Shown one piece after another: positions 1 through 9,600 of a stretch of 64,000 bases of DNA. The position numbers were made by a program, and so were the translations under genes. Where the stretch lies: assembly GCA_024707325.1 (NCBI GenBank), contig JANPZY010000001.1:310001-374000 (forward strand), given 5' to 3'. The notes beneath the pieces are model-generated. The model made no database searches. It saw only the letters and a list, made by a program, of their open reading frames with translations, and was not told the DNA's origin. The DNA is from Opitutus sp. (lineage in GTDB: Bacteria > Verrucomicrobiota > Verrucomicrobiia > Opitutales > Opitutaceae). The first letter of the stretch is position 1; each line of letters begins with the position of its first letter.

Positions 1-453
1 CACGCGAAACTCAAGGAGCGCGTCGATTCCGGCCAGGGCCTCCCGCAATACTTCAAGGACCACCCGGTTTACTACGCCGGTCCCGCGAAGACGCCGACCG
101 GTTACGCGTCGGGTTCGTTCGGCCCCACGACTGCCGGCCGCATGGACAGCTACGTCGATCTCTTCCAGTCGCTCGGCGGCTCAATGGTCATGCTTGCCAA
201 GGGCAACCGCAGCAAAGCCGTGACCGACGCCTGCAAGAAATACGGCGGCTTCTATCTCGGCTCGATCGGCGGCCCCGCCGCGATTCTCGCCAAGGAAAAC
301 ATCACCAAGGTCGAGCTGCTCGAGTATCCCGAACTCGGCATGGAGGCCGTGTGGAAGATCGAAGTGAAAGACTTCCCCGCGTTCATCCTCGTCGACGACA
401 AGGGCAACGACTTCTTCGTGAACGTCTGCGGCATCTGCGCTCCGGGCAAATAA
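1..453 (+). CDS. Fumarate hydratase class I, C-terminal part (left-truncated)
   Basis: The reading frame is open from the first base of the window, so the N-terminal part lies outside it; 150 codons are visible. The C-terminal domain contains [16 protein letters not shown] and the glycine-rich [13 protein letters not shown], both typical of class I (iron-sulfur, oxygen-labile) fumarases, followed by the usual beta-region ending. The enzyme hydrates fumarate to malate in the TCA cycle. A strong rho-independent terminator follows directly. An oxygen-stable class II fumarase lies about 0.65 kb away on the other strand, so the organism carries both types. The assignment is by recognisable family motifs; substrate choice between fumarate and tartrate cannot be settled from this fragment. 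Confidence 0.9.
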   Translation, partial: HAKLKERVDSGQGLPQYFKDHPVYYAGPAKTPTGYASGSFGPTTAGRMDSYVDLFQSLGGSMVMLAKGNRSKAVTDACKKYGGFYLGSIGGPAAILAKENITKVELLEYPELGMEAVWKIEVKDFPAFILVDDKGNDFFVNVCGICAPGK

Positions 454-483
454 GCCACTCGCGCACCGCTCGCTTCTTTCGAG

Positions 484-522
484 CGCCGGACCTGCCACGC
501 GGGTCCGGCGTTTCTGTTTTTC
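484..522 (+). terminator. Rho-independent terminator after class I fumarase
   Basis: Stem GCCGGACC (485-492) pairs with GGTCCGGC (502-509), followed by a T-rich tail (TTTCTGTTTTT). It lies about 30 bases after the stop codon of the class I fumarase. Confidence 0.85.
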
Positions 523-572
523 AAAACACTCAAATAGCGAGAGGCTCGATGGCACTCTCAACCCTCGCCGCC

Positions 573-992
573 TCACTCGCCGAGCACCGTCACGATTACG
601 CGACGCGAGTGCGGCGCACGGCGGTGTTCCCAAAGGAAAATCCCCTGCCACGTGCCGAGCTGTAGTTTGTTTTCGGATACGGGGATCGTCTCGCTCGTGC
701 GCGTGAGCGCCATCTTGATGTGACTCGGCATGTCATCCGGGCCTTCGAGCGTGTGCGTGAAATGCGGATCATCCTCCGGCACGAGTCGGTCGAGCCAGGC
801 TTCGAGATCGCGCCGCGCCGAGGGATCGGCGTTTTCCATGATCACGAGCGAACAGCTCGTGTGCTGACAAAACACGGTCGCGATACCGCGCGCAATCTTG
901 CTGCGCGCCACGACGGCGGCGACCTCGTCGGTGATCTCGTGCGTGCCCGCGCCGCGCGCGCGGAGGGTCAGCGTTTCCTGATGGACGGCCAT
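573..992 (-). CDS. YjbQ/UPF0047 family protein
   Basis: About 139 residues, the normal length of the family. It shows the family pattern: FCQHTSCSLVIMENADP in the first half and LQLGTWQGIFLWEHR near the C-terminus. Family members are small trimeric proteins; some complement thiamin phosphate synthase loss, but the physiological role is unclear. The ATG at 990-992 was chosen because the residues after it match the family start. An in-frame ATG exists nine codons upstream (1014-1016) inside the fumC terminator hairpin. Neither start has a good ribosome binding site. The gene follows fumC on the same strand, but a terminator hairpin separates them, so it may be leaderless or depend on read-through. 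Confidence 0.85.
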   Translation of the reverse strand: MAVHQETLTLRARGAGTHEITDEVAAVVARSKIARGIATVFCQHTSCSLVIMENADPSARRDLEAWLDRLVPEDDPHFTHTLEGPDDMPSHIKMALTRTSETIPVSENKLQLGTWQGIFLWEHRRAPHSRRVIVTVLGE

Positions 993-1030
993 GACGAAAA
1001 GAAAAGGCGGGCGCATCGATTGCGCCCGCC
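993..1030 (-). terminator. Rho-independent terminator of fumC
   Basis: On the minus strand GGCGGGCGC and GCGCCCGCC (1006-1030) form a strong stem followed by TTTTCTTTT (997-1005). It lies between the fumC stop codon and the yjbQ start codon, with the T tract almost touching the latter. Confidence 0.85.
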
Positions 1031-1105
1031 CGCCATCAGAACGGGAACGGAGCCAAACGCAACGGCCGGACTGTGAGGGCCAGCAGGTAAAACCCAAACG
1101 CGCGC

Positions 1106-2512
<1,407 letters not shown>

Positions 2513-2539
2513 CGTGCGCTCAGCGTATCCATCGTGTCG

Positions 2540-2571
2540 GAAAAGCAAAAGCCCCGCGGGAAGCGGGGCTT
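2540..2571 (-). terminator. Rho-independent terminator after the sigma-factor partner gene
   Basis: On the minus strand AGCCCCGC and GCGGGGCT (2550-2570) form a GC stem, followed by TTTGCTTTT. It ends the ECF sigma / membrane protein transcription unit just before the fumC start. Confidence 0.85.
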
Positions 2572-2594
2572 GAAAAGCTAAACTTTGAAACGGC

Positions 2595-3413
2595 TCAGAA
2601 CCGGATCGCCACGCGATCGCCGCTGACGCCTACCCGGCTCACCGAGTCATAGAGTCGTTCTTCGGTGAGCGAGCGCGTCACGCGGTCGCTGCTGGAAACA
2701 GGCACGAACTCGTTGTTGGCCGAGGAAGCGGGCATTCCGGCCGCGAGCAGGCGCGCGCGGCGCGAGTCACGGGAGGCTCCGAGTTGCTCCAGCGGATCGC
2801 GGACCGGCTGGCGAACTTCGAGGGCCACGTGGCTGCGGCCAAAGACTTCATCGATGATCGAGGGATCGGTCGCGCGCAGAGCCTCGAGATTGGCGGCGAT
2901 CGCGCGAGCCGACGGGCTCGGCTCAGCGCTGACCAGCGCCATGGTCGGCAGCGGAATCACGTGCGAGCTGGTGCCCGTGTCAGCCGTCGCGGCCACCACG
3001 ACCGGAGCAGCTGGTTCGATTTCGGAGGAGAGCTCGGGAGCGGAAACCACCGCAACCTGCATCGGCGCCACGTATTCGGGACGGACCGGCGCAGGAGTGG
3101 AAACGCGGGCGAGGCTCGATTCCGGAATCGTCAACGACGGCTCCACGGCCATGCCACTGCGGTATTCGCTGATCGTAACAAAAGACAGGGCGAGAATCGC
3201 CGCAGCGCCCACCGGCACCTGGTAACGGGCGATACGCGCGCCGACGCGGATAAACGGCGCCCACCACGGACGCGGCTCTACGATCGCGGCGAGTTGTTTC
3301 AAACGCATCTCGCGCTCGAATTCGGCCCAGAACTCCGGCGGCGGCCGCTCTGCCCGCTTCACCCGCAGCAAATCCTCCAACGTGACAGTGGTTTTCTTAG
3401 GCGTGGAGTTCAT
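2595..3413 (-). CDS. Single-pass membrane protein, putative anti-sigma partner of the ECF factor
   Basis: 272 residues with no clear family match. The first 50 residues are charged (LEDLLRVKRAERPPPEFWAEFEREM). One hydrophobic segment (about residues 67-85, VPVGAAAILALSFVTI) is followed by a long Ala/Pro/Val/Ser-rich region that would be outside the cytoplasm. This N-in single-pass layout is that of many anti-sigma factors. Its start codon overlaps the stop of the ECF sigma gene (ATGA), so the two are translationally coupled. The anti-sigma role is inferred from topology and context; no zinc-binding ZAS motif (HxxxCxxC) is visible. Confidence 0.6.
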   Translation of the reverse strand: MNSTPKKTTVTLEDLLRVKRAERPPPEFWAEFEREMRLKQLAAIVEPRPWWAPFIRVGARIARYQVPVGAAAILALSFVTISEYRSGMAVEPSLTIPESSLARVSTPAPVRPEYVAPMQVAVVSAPELSSEIEPAAPVVVAATADTGTSSHVIPLPTMALVSAEPSPSARAIAANLEALRATDPSIIDEVFGRSHVALEVRQPVRDPLEQLGASRDSRRARLLAAGMPASSANNEFVPVSSSDRVTRSLTEERLYDSVSRVGVSGDRVAIRF

Positions 3414-4046
3414 CGGCGAATATAGGCCTGCAGCTCAGATTGAAGGAGCTGTTTGGCGTAATGGAGGCGGGACCGAACCGTGCCCACCGAGCAATCCATG
3501 ACTTCTGCAATTTCTTGGTGGCTGAGGCCATCTATCTCGAAAAGTGTGATCACGGTTCTGTGCTTGATAGACAATTTTTGCATCGCCTCGTTCAATTTTT
3601 TCCTGGAGCTCGTGTGCAAAAGTTCCGCGATCGGCGCCGGTGTTATCCGTCAGAGCAGCAATGACTTCCGCGGACACCGTATCTTCCGGATCCATCTTGT
3701 CGAAGCTAAAGAAGGTCCGGAGGCGCTGTTTTCTGAGGTGCGTGAGCGTCGAATTGACCGCGATGCGGTAGAGCCAGGTGAAGAAGGAAGACTGCCCCTG
3801 GAAGCGGTTGATCGACTGGAAAGCCTTGATGAAAGCGTCCTGCGTCAGGTCCGACGCATCCTCGCGATTCGAGGTGAGGTGGTAGACGACGCCATAAACG
3901 CGTTCGCGATATTTTCGGACGAGTTGGTCAAAAGCCGCCACGTCGCCCGCTTGCACCTGCCGCACGACCACGATGTCGGAATCCGCCTCCTGCTGGCGTT
4001 CCGGTGACGCAACGAGCGCCTTGCCTAGGGTCTTAGCGGCATCCAT
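3410..4046 (-). CDS. ECF RNA polymerase sigma factor (reading frame broken by one extra base)
   Basis: Two overlapping frames together give a complete ECF sigma factor. The upstream frame carries region 2 (FDQLVRKYRERVYGVVYHL, then DLTQDAFIKAF). The downstream frame carries region 4 (LSHQEIAEVMDCSVGTVRSRL). They join smoothly as DRELLHTSS if one G is removed from the CGCGGAAC at 3625-3626 (CC on the plus strand), giving 211 residues. As written, the protein stops without region 4 and would not recognise promoters. Full conservation on both sides and similar single-base insertions elsewhere suggest a sequence error. The gene is coupled to the membrane protein at 2595-3413, probably its anti-sigma factor. 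Confidence 0.85.
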
Positions 4047-4194
4047 CGCAGGTTAAGACGAAATGCGCAGCCCAAAGCGGGGCAAATGGAAAATGGGGCG
4101 CGCGGGGTGCATGGGACTCACAAACACTTTTCTTACGGAACGGTTCCCAACCGCTTAAGCAAAAAACGATAACCTCACGCCTCCGCTCCGCCGC

Positions 4195-5223
4195 CTACTG
4201 CGGCCCGCGCAACGCGCTGAGCTGGCCGCGCAGGACATCGCACAACGACAGCAGTTTTTCGGTCGGTGCCTCTTCGGACCACGGCTGCAACGCCGCCACC
4301 GCGCGACCGATCTCCGCCTCGACGTTGGCCGACACCGCTTCGAACACGCCATGCGACGCCATCTGCGCGAGCCGGTGCGCGAGCTGCGGCGGACGCTGTC
4401 CCAGGATTTCCTGCGTGAGCTCGGTGCGATCGTTCGCCGGCAGTTTTTCCATCAGCGTGAGGAGCGGCAGCGTGAGTTTGCCGCTCGCGAGATCCGTCCC
4501 GAGCGTCTTGCCGATGCGACGCTCTTCGCCGAAAAAGTCCGCGAGGTCGTCGTAGATTTGATACGCGATGCCGAGGTGGCGCCCGAAACTCGCCGCCGCT
4601 TCCACAAAGCCGGGCGCGGTGCCCGCGAGCCGCGAACCGAGGAAACACGAAACGCGGAAAAGCTCCGCCGTCTTCAGATCGATGATGCGATCGTAGTCCG
4701 CGCGCGACACGTTCGTCGAACCGCGACGCAGCGTCTGCACGATCTCGCCCGCGCACACGCGACGCGTCGATTCCGACACCGCCGCGCAGATTTCCGTCGT
4801 GGGAAACTGTGCCGCCAGGTGCACCGCGTGCGCCAGCAACGCATCGCCGAGCAACACCGCGGCGGTCGGTCCGTAGTGGCGCGACGCGGTCGGGCGTCCG
4901 CGACGCATGTCCGCTTCGTCCATGATGTCGTCGTGCACGAGCGTCGCCAGATGCACCATCTCCACCACGGCCGCCACTTTCACGAGTTCCGGCGTGACCA
5001 CCCCCGGACCGCGCCAACCGCTCAAAAAAACCAGCGCGGGGCGGATGCGTTTGCCCGAAGTGTCGATGCAGTAGTCCGCCATGTCGCGGATCTCCGGCTC
5101 GAAAGCTTCCAGCTGCCCGCGCAGGAACTCGTCGAGAGCCGCCATGTGCGGCGCGAGCTGCGCAAACACACCGGCAAAGGCATGTGCCGGCACGGGATTG
5201 GCGGTGGGCGTGGCGTGACTCAT
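4195..5223 (-). CDS. Trans-polyprenyl diphosphate synthase
   Basis: 342 residues. It has both aspartate-rich motifs of isoprenyl synthases: HDDIMDEADMRRG (about residues 97-109) and YQIYDDLADFFG in the second half. GKRIRPAL near residue 57 is the diphosphate-binding loop. The enzyme condenses isopentenyl diphosphate with allylic diphosphates to build the side chain of a quinone, in the cytoplasm. Length and motif spacing fit the long-chain (octaprenyl/heptaprenyl) group rather than farnesyl synthase, but the exact chain length cannot be read from sequence alone. It stands alone, downstream of nothing on its strand, with a divergent CPBP gene upstream. Confidence 0.9.
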   Translation of the reverse strand: MSHATPTANPVPAHAFAGVFAQLAPHMAALDEFLRGQLEAFEPEIRDMADYCIDTSGKRIRPALVFLSGWRGPGVVTPELVKVAAVVEMVHLATLVHDDIMDEADMRRGRPTASRHYGPTAAVLLGDALLAHAVHLAAQFPTTEICAAVSESTRRVCAGEIVQTLRRGSTNVSRADYDRIIDLKTAELFRVSCFLGSRLAGTAPGFVEAAASFGRHLGIAYQIYDDLADFFGEERRIGKTLGTDLASGKLTLPLLTLMEKLPANDRTELTQEILGQRPPQLAHRLAQMASHGVFEAVSANVEAEIGRAVAALQPWSEEAPTEKLLSLCDVLRGQLSALRGPQ

Positions 5224-5281
5224 GAATAACTCGACGCTAGGAACGGTTTCCGAAATGGCTAATCAATAGTCGCCCCATAAG

Positions 5282-5893
5282 ATGACCAACGACCCCCTCC
5301 TCCTGCTTCTGATGTTCGCTGGCGCTCTCTTTATCGCCAAACTTTGGTGGGGAGACCTGAAAAACGCCGAAGCCGGTCAGCCCAACCCGCGCGCGTTTCC
5401 GGGCGCCGTCCGCCCCACCCGCGCCGCCGTGCTTATCGCGACGATCGGTGCGCTCGTGCTGCTCGCCGTGGAAACCATCGGCGAAAACGCGCTCGGGCTC
5501 ACCGCCGAGCAGTCCACCATGACGTGGCTCTTCGGTCTCTACACGCTCGTGGCTCCGATGCTCGAGGAACTCATTTTTCGCGGCTATCTCGTCGTGGAAA
5601 ACCGCGGTCGGGCGACGCTCCGGGCCGCGGCCATCGGCGCCTCGCTCGTGTTCGCGCTGATCCATCCGTTTCTCTGGTCGTGGGACGACAATGGCTTCGC
5701 GATCGTGTGGTCGGCGAAAGGCGTCTTCAGCACCGCGATGGCCTTTTCGTTTTCGCTTTGGATGTATGTGAGCCGCTTTGCGGCGTGGAATGCCAACCGC
5801 TCGCTCCTGCCCTGCGTGATCGCGCACGCCGCGAAAAACCTTGGCGTCTTCGGCATCAAATACGCGCAAGGCTTCGTCGGCGGACTCTGGTAA
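5282..5893 (+). CDS. CPBP-family intramembrane glutamic protease
   Basis: 203 residues with several hydrophobic segments. The family's catalytic motif EELIFRGYL (EExxxR, about residues 93-101), a second motif FALIHP and a third CVIAHAAKN are all present in order. These are the CPBP (CAAX protease and bacteriocin-processing) motifs of the Rce1-type intramembrane proteases. The substrate is unknown. It is divergent from the polyprenyl synthase. Its stop codon lies inside a degenerate first unit of a 22-bp repeat array. Confidence 0.88.
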   Translation: MTNDPLLLLLMFAGALFIAKLWWGDLKNAEAGQPNPRAFPGAVRPTRAAVLIATIGALVLLAVETIGENALGLTAEQSTMTWLFGLYTLVAPMLEELIFRGYLVVENRGRATLRAAAIGASLVFALIHPFLWSWDDNGFAIVWSAKGVFSTAMAFSFSLWMYVSRFAAWNANRSLLPCVIAHAAKNLGVFGIKYAQGFVGGLW

Positions 5894-5910
5894 ACGCGCG
5901 AGTCGCCAAC

Positions 5911-6130
5911 GTGCGGCTCAGATCGGGAGAAGGTGCGGCTCGGGTCGGGACTGAATCCGCACCGACTCGGGACTGAGTGCGCACCGGGTCGGGACAACGT
6001 GCGGCATAAGTCGAGCCACAGTGCGGCATGGGTCGCGCCAAGGTCCGGACACGGTCGAGGCACGATGCGCACCGAGTCGTGCGAAGGTGCGGGCATGGTC
6101 GGGACACACGGTGCGGACTGCGTCGCGCCC
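5911..6130. repeat. 22-bp tandem repeat array A1
   Basis: Ten 22-bp units start at 5911, 5933, 5955, 5977, 5999, 6021, 6043, 6065, 6087 and about 6109 (the last offset by two bases). The unit is GTGCGGAC, three variable bases, GTCGGGAC, three variable bases. A degenerate earlier unit (5889-5910) covers the stop codon of the CPBP gene. The array fills the convergent gap between that gene and the pilQ terminator. Units differ mainly by G/C and A/C changes inside the 8-mers. There are no spacers between units, so it is not a CRISPR array. Confidence 0.9.
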
Positions 6131-6168
6131 AAAAGCAAAACGGCTCGAAGCATTTTGCTTCGAGCCGT
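6131..6168 (-). terminator. Rho-independent terminator of the pilM-Q operon
   Basis: On the minus strand AACGGCTCGAAGCA and TGCTTCGAGCCGTT form a long stem, followed by TTTTGCTTTT. It lies just after the pilQ stop codon and next to the repeat array. Confidence 0.88.
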
Positions 6169-6178
6169 TGATGAAGGA

Positions 6179-7882
6179 TTACTTTTTGCGGGCCGCCTTC
6201 TTGGCCTTCTTGTCGCCGTCTTTCTCGTCGGGCGGCGGGTCCTTGACCCACGGATCGGAGCCGTCGCGATAGCCGGGAAGATCTTCCTTCCGCATGTTCA
6301 GCTGACGGATCTGCTCCGAGCTGAAGATCTCTTCGGACGAAGCGCCCTCGGCGTTAATCGACTTGGCGGTGATGAAGATGATGAGGTTCTTCGTGGTCGT
6401 GTCCTTGCTATCCGAGCGGAACAGCCGGCCGAGTCCAGGGATCGAGCCGAGCACGGGGACCTTCGTTTCTCCCTTGATCAGGTTCTGCGTGAGCAGGCCG
6501 CCGATCGCCATCGTGTATCCATCTTTCAATGACACCTGCGTGGTGGCCTTGCGCGTGGAGATGACGGGGATCTCGGTCGCGCTGGCGCCGCCGAAGGAAA
6601 CGCTGCTCGTGGTCTGACTCACCTCGGGCGAGACGGTGAGTTTGATCAGCCCCTGGGCGTTGACCTGCGGGGTGACTTTCAGAATCACGCCGATCGGTTT
6701 GTAAGTGAAGCCGCTGATCTGGAAGGTGCCGGTCTGCTCGCTGTAAGCGTAGTTCGGGATCGGGCGCTCTTCGCCGACGTTGATGGTGGCCTCGGTGTTG
6801 TTGAGGGTCACGACCGTCGGGTTGGAAACGACCTTGGTGTTGTTCAACGTCTGGAGCGCGCTCAGGACGACGCCAAACTTGTCGGCGTTGAACACCGCAG
6901 TTGTGAGGCGCGAGAGGTCGCCCGTGTAGTTGGACACGTCCTTGGACCCGGGTCCGAGATTGGGATACGTGACGGCACCGGTGTCGGAATCGACTTCGCG
7001 CGGCGGCCCAATGGACCCGCGCGGCACACCGGCGACATCGGCGGCGCGGTTGTAGCCGTCGCGCATGTAGGGCACGTCGATGTTGGTCTCGGTGCGCTCG
7101 CGGGAGGTCACGCGGCCGTTTTCGTTGCTGTAACTGCGGGAGAACGGACCGGCGCTGACGTTGTATCCGCCCAGCGAGCTCCAGTTGATACCGACGTTCT
7201 TCGTGTCTTCGTCGGTCACTTCGACGAACTTCGATTCAATCATCACCTGGTCGGTGGCGCGGTCGAGTTTCTCGAGGATCGGGCGAATGCGACTCATGCG
7301 TGTCGGCCGCTCGGTAATGACGAGACTGTTGCTGCGCCCATCGACCATGATCTTGCCGCGAGCGGGATCGACCAGCGAGGACACCGTGGGCATCACGTCG
7401 GCCGCGCGGGCGAAGTTGAGCATGAACACCTCGGTCGTGACGGGTTCGTCATTAAGGGACTCTTTGCTGACGACTTTGATGATGTTCGCGTCCTCAACGT
7501 AGGTGTAGCCCACCGGATCGAGCACGGACTCGAAGATCTGGCGCCAGCTCACGTCGCGGAGCTTGATCGATGCGCGGCCTTGGAGCGTTTCGGGGATGAT
7601 GAGATTGAGTTCAAAGAGATCCGCGACGTTGCGCAGGATCATGCGAATCTCCTCATCGGGAAAATCGACGGAAAGCGTGTCGTAGCCGGACGAGCTCTTG
7701 CCTTTCTCGATGGAGGTGTGGTCCGGCTCCTCCTTGATCTGAACTTCGGGCTGCGCCGGCGCGACAGAAACCTCGGGAGCGGGCGGCGGCAGCTCGGCGG
7801 ACTCCACCGCCTCATCCACTTGGGCGAGACCGCGCGAAATCAACAGCGCAAAAGCGAGCAGAAGCGGGACACGTTTATTCAT
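6179..7882 (-). CDS. pilQ: Type IV pilus secretin PilQ-like
   Basis: 567 residues. The N-terminus (MNKRVPLLLAFALLISRGLAQ) is a signal peptide; the start at 7880-7882 was chosen for it, rather than a longer frame inside pilP. A short N0/STN-like domain (about residues 60-135) is followed by an N1/NolW-like domain (145-205), both typical of secretins. The C-terminal secretin domain has VVSNPTVVTLNNTEA, then VPVLGSIPGLGRLFRS. The protein should form the outer-membrane channel for pilus extrusion. AMIN domains found in many PilQ proteins are absent. It is last in pilM-N-O-P-Q, with an 8-base overlap with pilP. A type II secretion secretin is less likely given the neighbours. Confidence 0.88.
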   Translation of the reverse strand: MNKRVPLLLAFALLISRGLAQVDEAVESAELPPPAPEVSVAPAQPEVQIKEEPDHTSIEKGKSSSGYDTLSVDFPDEEIRMILRNVADLFELNLIIPETLQGRASIKLRDVSWRQIFESVLDPVGYTYVEDANIIKVVSKESLNDEPVTTEVFMLNFARAADVMPTVSSLVDPARGKIMVDGRSNSLVITERPTRMSRIRPILEKLDRATDQVMIESKFVEVTDEDTKNVGINWSSLGGYNVSAGPFSRSYSNENGRVTSRERTETNIDVPYMRDGYNRAADVAGVPRGSIGPPREVDSDTGAVTYPNLGPGSKDVSNYTGDLSRLTTAVFNADKFGVVLSALQTLNNTKVVSNPTVVTLNNTEATINVGEERPIPNYAYSEQTGTFQISGFTYKPIGVILKVTPQVNAQGLIKLTVSPEVSQTTSSVSFGGASATEIPVISTRKATTQVSLKDGYTMAIGGLLTQNLIKGETKVPVLGSIPGLGRLFRSDSKDTTTKNLIIFITAKSINAEGASSEEIFSSEQIRQLNMRKEDLPGYRDGSDPWVKDPPPDEKDGDKKAKKAARKK

Positions 7883-8390
7883 GGGTCTTTCCAGTTTTGA
7901 GGATGGGCCGGGTGATTTCGTCCTGGTTGTAACGAAGCGTGAAGGTCGTGCGGTCGATCGCCACGAGATCGAGGGTGTAGTCTTGTTCCTCGTAAGTGAC
8001 GGTGAGCCGGTCGCCCACGCGCAGACGTTTCTTGCCGAAGATGAGCAGCGATTGATCACCGAGGATCAGCGTGCCGCTCGGGGAGATCTTGGACGCGATC
8101 AGATTGAGCAGCTCGCGATCGGTGCCGGGACGAGCCTGCGCCTGCGCGGCGGCGCCCGGGCCGGACGTCCGAGCTTCCTCGGAGTCGACGCGATCAAAAT
8201 CGGCCGGCGCGAACGGCTGCACGTAGCCTTCGGGCAGCGGCGAAAGTTCGGGGATCGCGGCGAGTTCCTCCGCCCGCTCCACCACGATGCGCCGGCGTTC
8301 GAGCGGCAGCAGGTCGGAGGTCGAGCGCGCGGCGAACAGCGGCGAGGCGGCAGTCAAAAGCACAATCCCGAGGAGAACGAATCGGTTCAT
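7875..8390 (-). CDS. Pilus assembly protein in the PilP position
   Basis: 171 residues beginning with a signal peptide (MNRFVLLGIVLLTAASPLFAA). The middle is low-complexity, and the C-terminal 70 residues form a small beta-rich domain (LILGDQSLLIFGKKRLRVGD, then TLRYNQDEITRPI). PilP proteins link the inner-membrane PilN/PilO dimer to the secretin and have such a C-terminal domain. Sequence similarity alone is weak; position between pilO and pilQ, with overlapping ends on both sides, carries most of the assignment. It lacks an obvious lipobox, unlike many PilP lipoproteins. Confidence 0.65.
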   Translation of the reverse strand: MNRFVLLGIVLLTAASPLFAARSTSDLLPLERRRIVVERAEELAAIPELSPLPEGYVQPFAPADFDRVDSEEARTSGPGAAAQAQARPGTDRELLNLIASKISPSGTLILGDQSLLIFGKKRLRVGDRLTVTYEEQDYTLDLVAIDRTTFTLRYNQDEITRPILKTGKTHE

Positions 8391-8971
8391 GGCTGGCCGA
8401 GAAGTTCGAGGGTGAGCGACGCGCGCACCTGATTGGTGCGGCCATCGATGTTGCTGCCGGTTTCGACGGTGAGGCCGGCGACCGACGCGGTGAGCACGCG
8501 CGCGAAGTGCGTGCCGTTGTCCAGGCGACGGAGAAAATCCACGACCGCCGCGTAGTCGCCCTCGACACTCACCGAAAAATTCACGCCCGTGAACAACGTC
8601 TTCGGTGCGTTTTTGCCCTGCGGCGCGCGGGTCGCGTTCTGGCGAAGCTCGACGAGTTTCACGCCCGTGTCGGCCTCGAGCTTGTAGAAATACTGAAGAT
8701 TGGTCGCGAGCCGGCTGGCTTTCACGAGCCGCGGCTCGATGGCCGCGGTGGCTGCTTCGAGTGCGGCGACTTGCTCGGGCAGTTGCACCGCGTTCTTGAG
8801 ATTGAGATTGTGCCGCTGTCCTTCGGCCGAGCGCTCCTCGAGCTGGCTCTCCAACTCGGGCACCGCCGAGCTGCGATAGTAAGAGACGCCCAACGATACG
8901 ATCGCCACGGCCGCGCAGACCGTGCTGAACGGGTTCTTCTTCAACACCGCGACAAGCTCCTGCGACGTCAT
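8387..8971 (-). CDS. pilO: Pilus assembly protein PilO-like
   Basis: 194 residues: one membrane segment near the N-terminus (FSTVCAAVAIVSLGVSYY, about 16-33), a coiled-coil region (about 38-95) and a C-terminal ferredoxin-like domain with SVEGDYAAVVDFLRRLDNG, the pattern seen in PilO/GspM-type proteins. PilO pairs with PilN to form the inner-membrane alignment complex of type IV pili. Its ends overlap both pilN and the pilP-position gene by four bases, indicating tight coupling. Confidence 0.75.
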   Translation of the reverse strand: MTSQELVAVLKKNPFSTVCAAVAIVSLGVSYYRSSAVPELESQLEERSAEGQRHNLNLKNAVQLPEQVAALEAATAAIEPRLVKASRLATNLQYFYKLEADTGVKLVELRQNATRAPQGKNAPKTLFTGVNFSVSVEGDYAAVVDFLRRLDNGTHFARVLTASVAGLTVETGSNIDGRTNQVRASLTLELLGQP

Positions 8972-9600
8972 GGCTTTTTGGCCGGCTCGGCGGATTTCAG
9001 GCGCAGCGTGTATTCCGCCGCGAGGCGGCCGTTGCGCGGGTTGCGGGTGAGATTGCTCAGCGACACGTCGTCGAACGTGGCGGTGATCTCCGGATCGGCG
9101 CGGAGTTGCTCGACGTAGGCGGACGCGGTGCCGCTCGCGCGGTCCGGCGCGCCGCGCACGGTGACCAGCAGACGCAGCGCCGTGTCCTTGAGCTCGAAGG
9201 TATCGAACGCGATATCGCCCGGCAGCGTCGCGGCGAGATGTAACAACAAACTGGATACCTTCGGCCGCGATTTCAGGAAACCGTCGATCTCCGTCACACG
9301 CGCGGCCTCGGCCTGGTATTTCTTGAAGAGCGCCACCGCGCGTCCGCTGCCGGCGCGGTCCCGCTCGATCTCCTGCTCCCAGTCCGCGATGCTCTGGCGC
9401 AGTTCACGGATCTGCAGCTCCTGATAACCGAGCCAGCCGAGCAGCACGATCGCGAACACCGCAGCGAGGCCGTTCACGAAGAAAGCCGTGCGGACCACCT
9501 TCGTGTCCGGGAGACGTTCGAAGTTGCGGAAATTCGGGTGCCACGCGGGCACCACGGCGGCTCCGGCCGCGTCAGTCTTTCGTTTCAGCCGCGACAGCAT
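8968..9600 (-). CDS. pilN: Pilus assembly protein PilN-like
   Basis: 210 residues. A cytoplasmic N-terminal stretch (FRNFERLPDTKVVRTAF) precedes one membrane segment (about 45-62), a coiled coil with WEQEIERDRAG and a periplasmic ferredoxin-like domain. In type IV pili the cytoplasmic N-terminal tail of PilN docks on PilM. The start codon lies 29 bases inside pilM. The assignment rests on topology and on operon order. Confidence 0.75.
   Translation of the reverse strand: MLSRLKRKTDAAGAAVVPAWHPNFRNFERLPDTKVVRTAFFVNGLAAVFAIVLLGWLGYQELQIRELRQSIADWEQEIERDRAGSGRAVALFKKYQAEAARVTEIDGFLKSRPKVSSLLLHLAATLPGDIAFDTFELKDTALRLLVTVRGAPDRASGTASAYVEQLRADPEITATFDDVSLSNLTRNPRNGRLAAEYTLRLKSAEPAKKP

Noticed and set aside
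5911-6130. CRISPR array
   Set aside because: The repeats are contiguous 22-bp units without unique spacers, the units differ from each other, and no cas gene is present in the window.
5911-6130. Protein-coding frames across the 22-bp arrays
   Set aside because: Long frames exist only because the unit rarely contains stop codons in any frame; the peptides are periodic, have no family and run on both strands.
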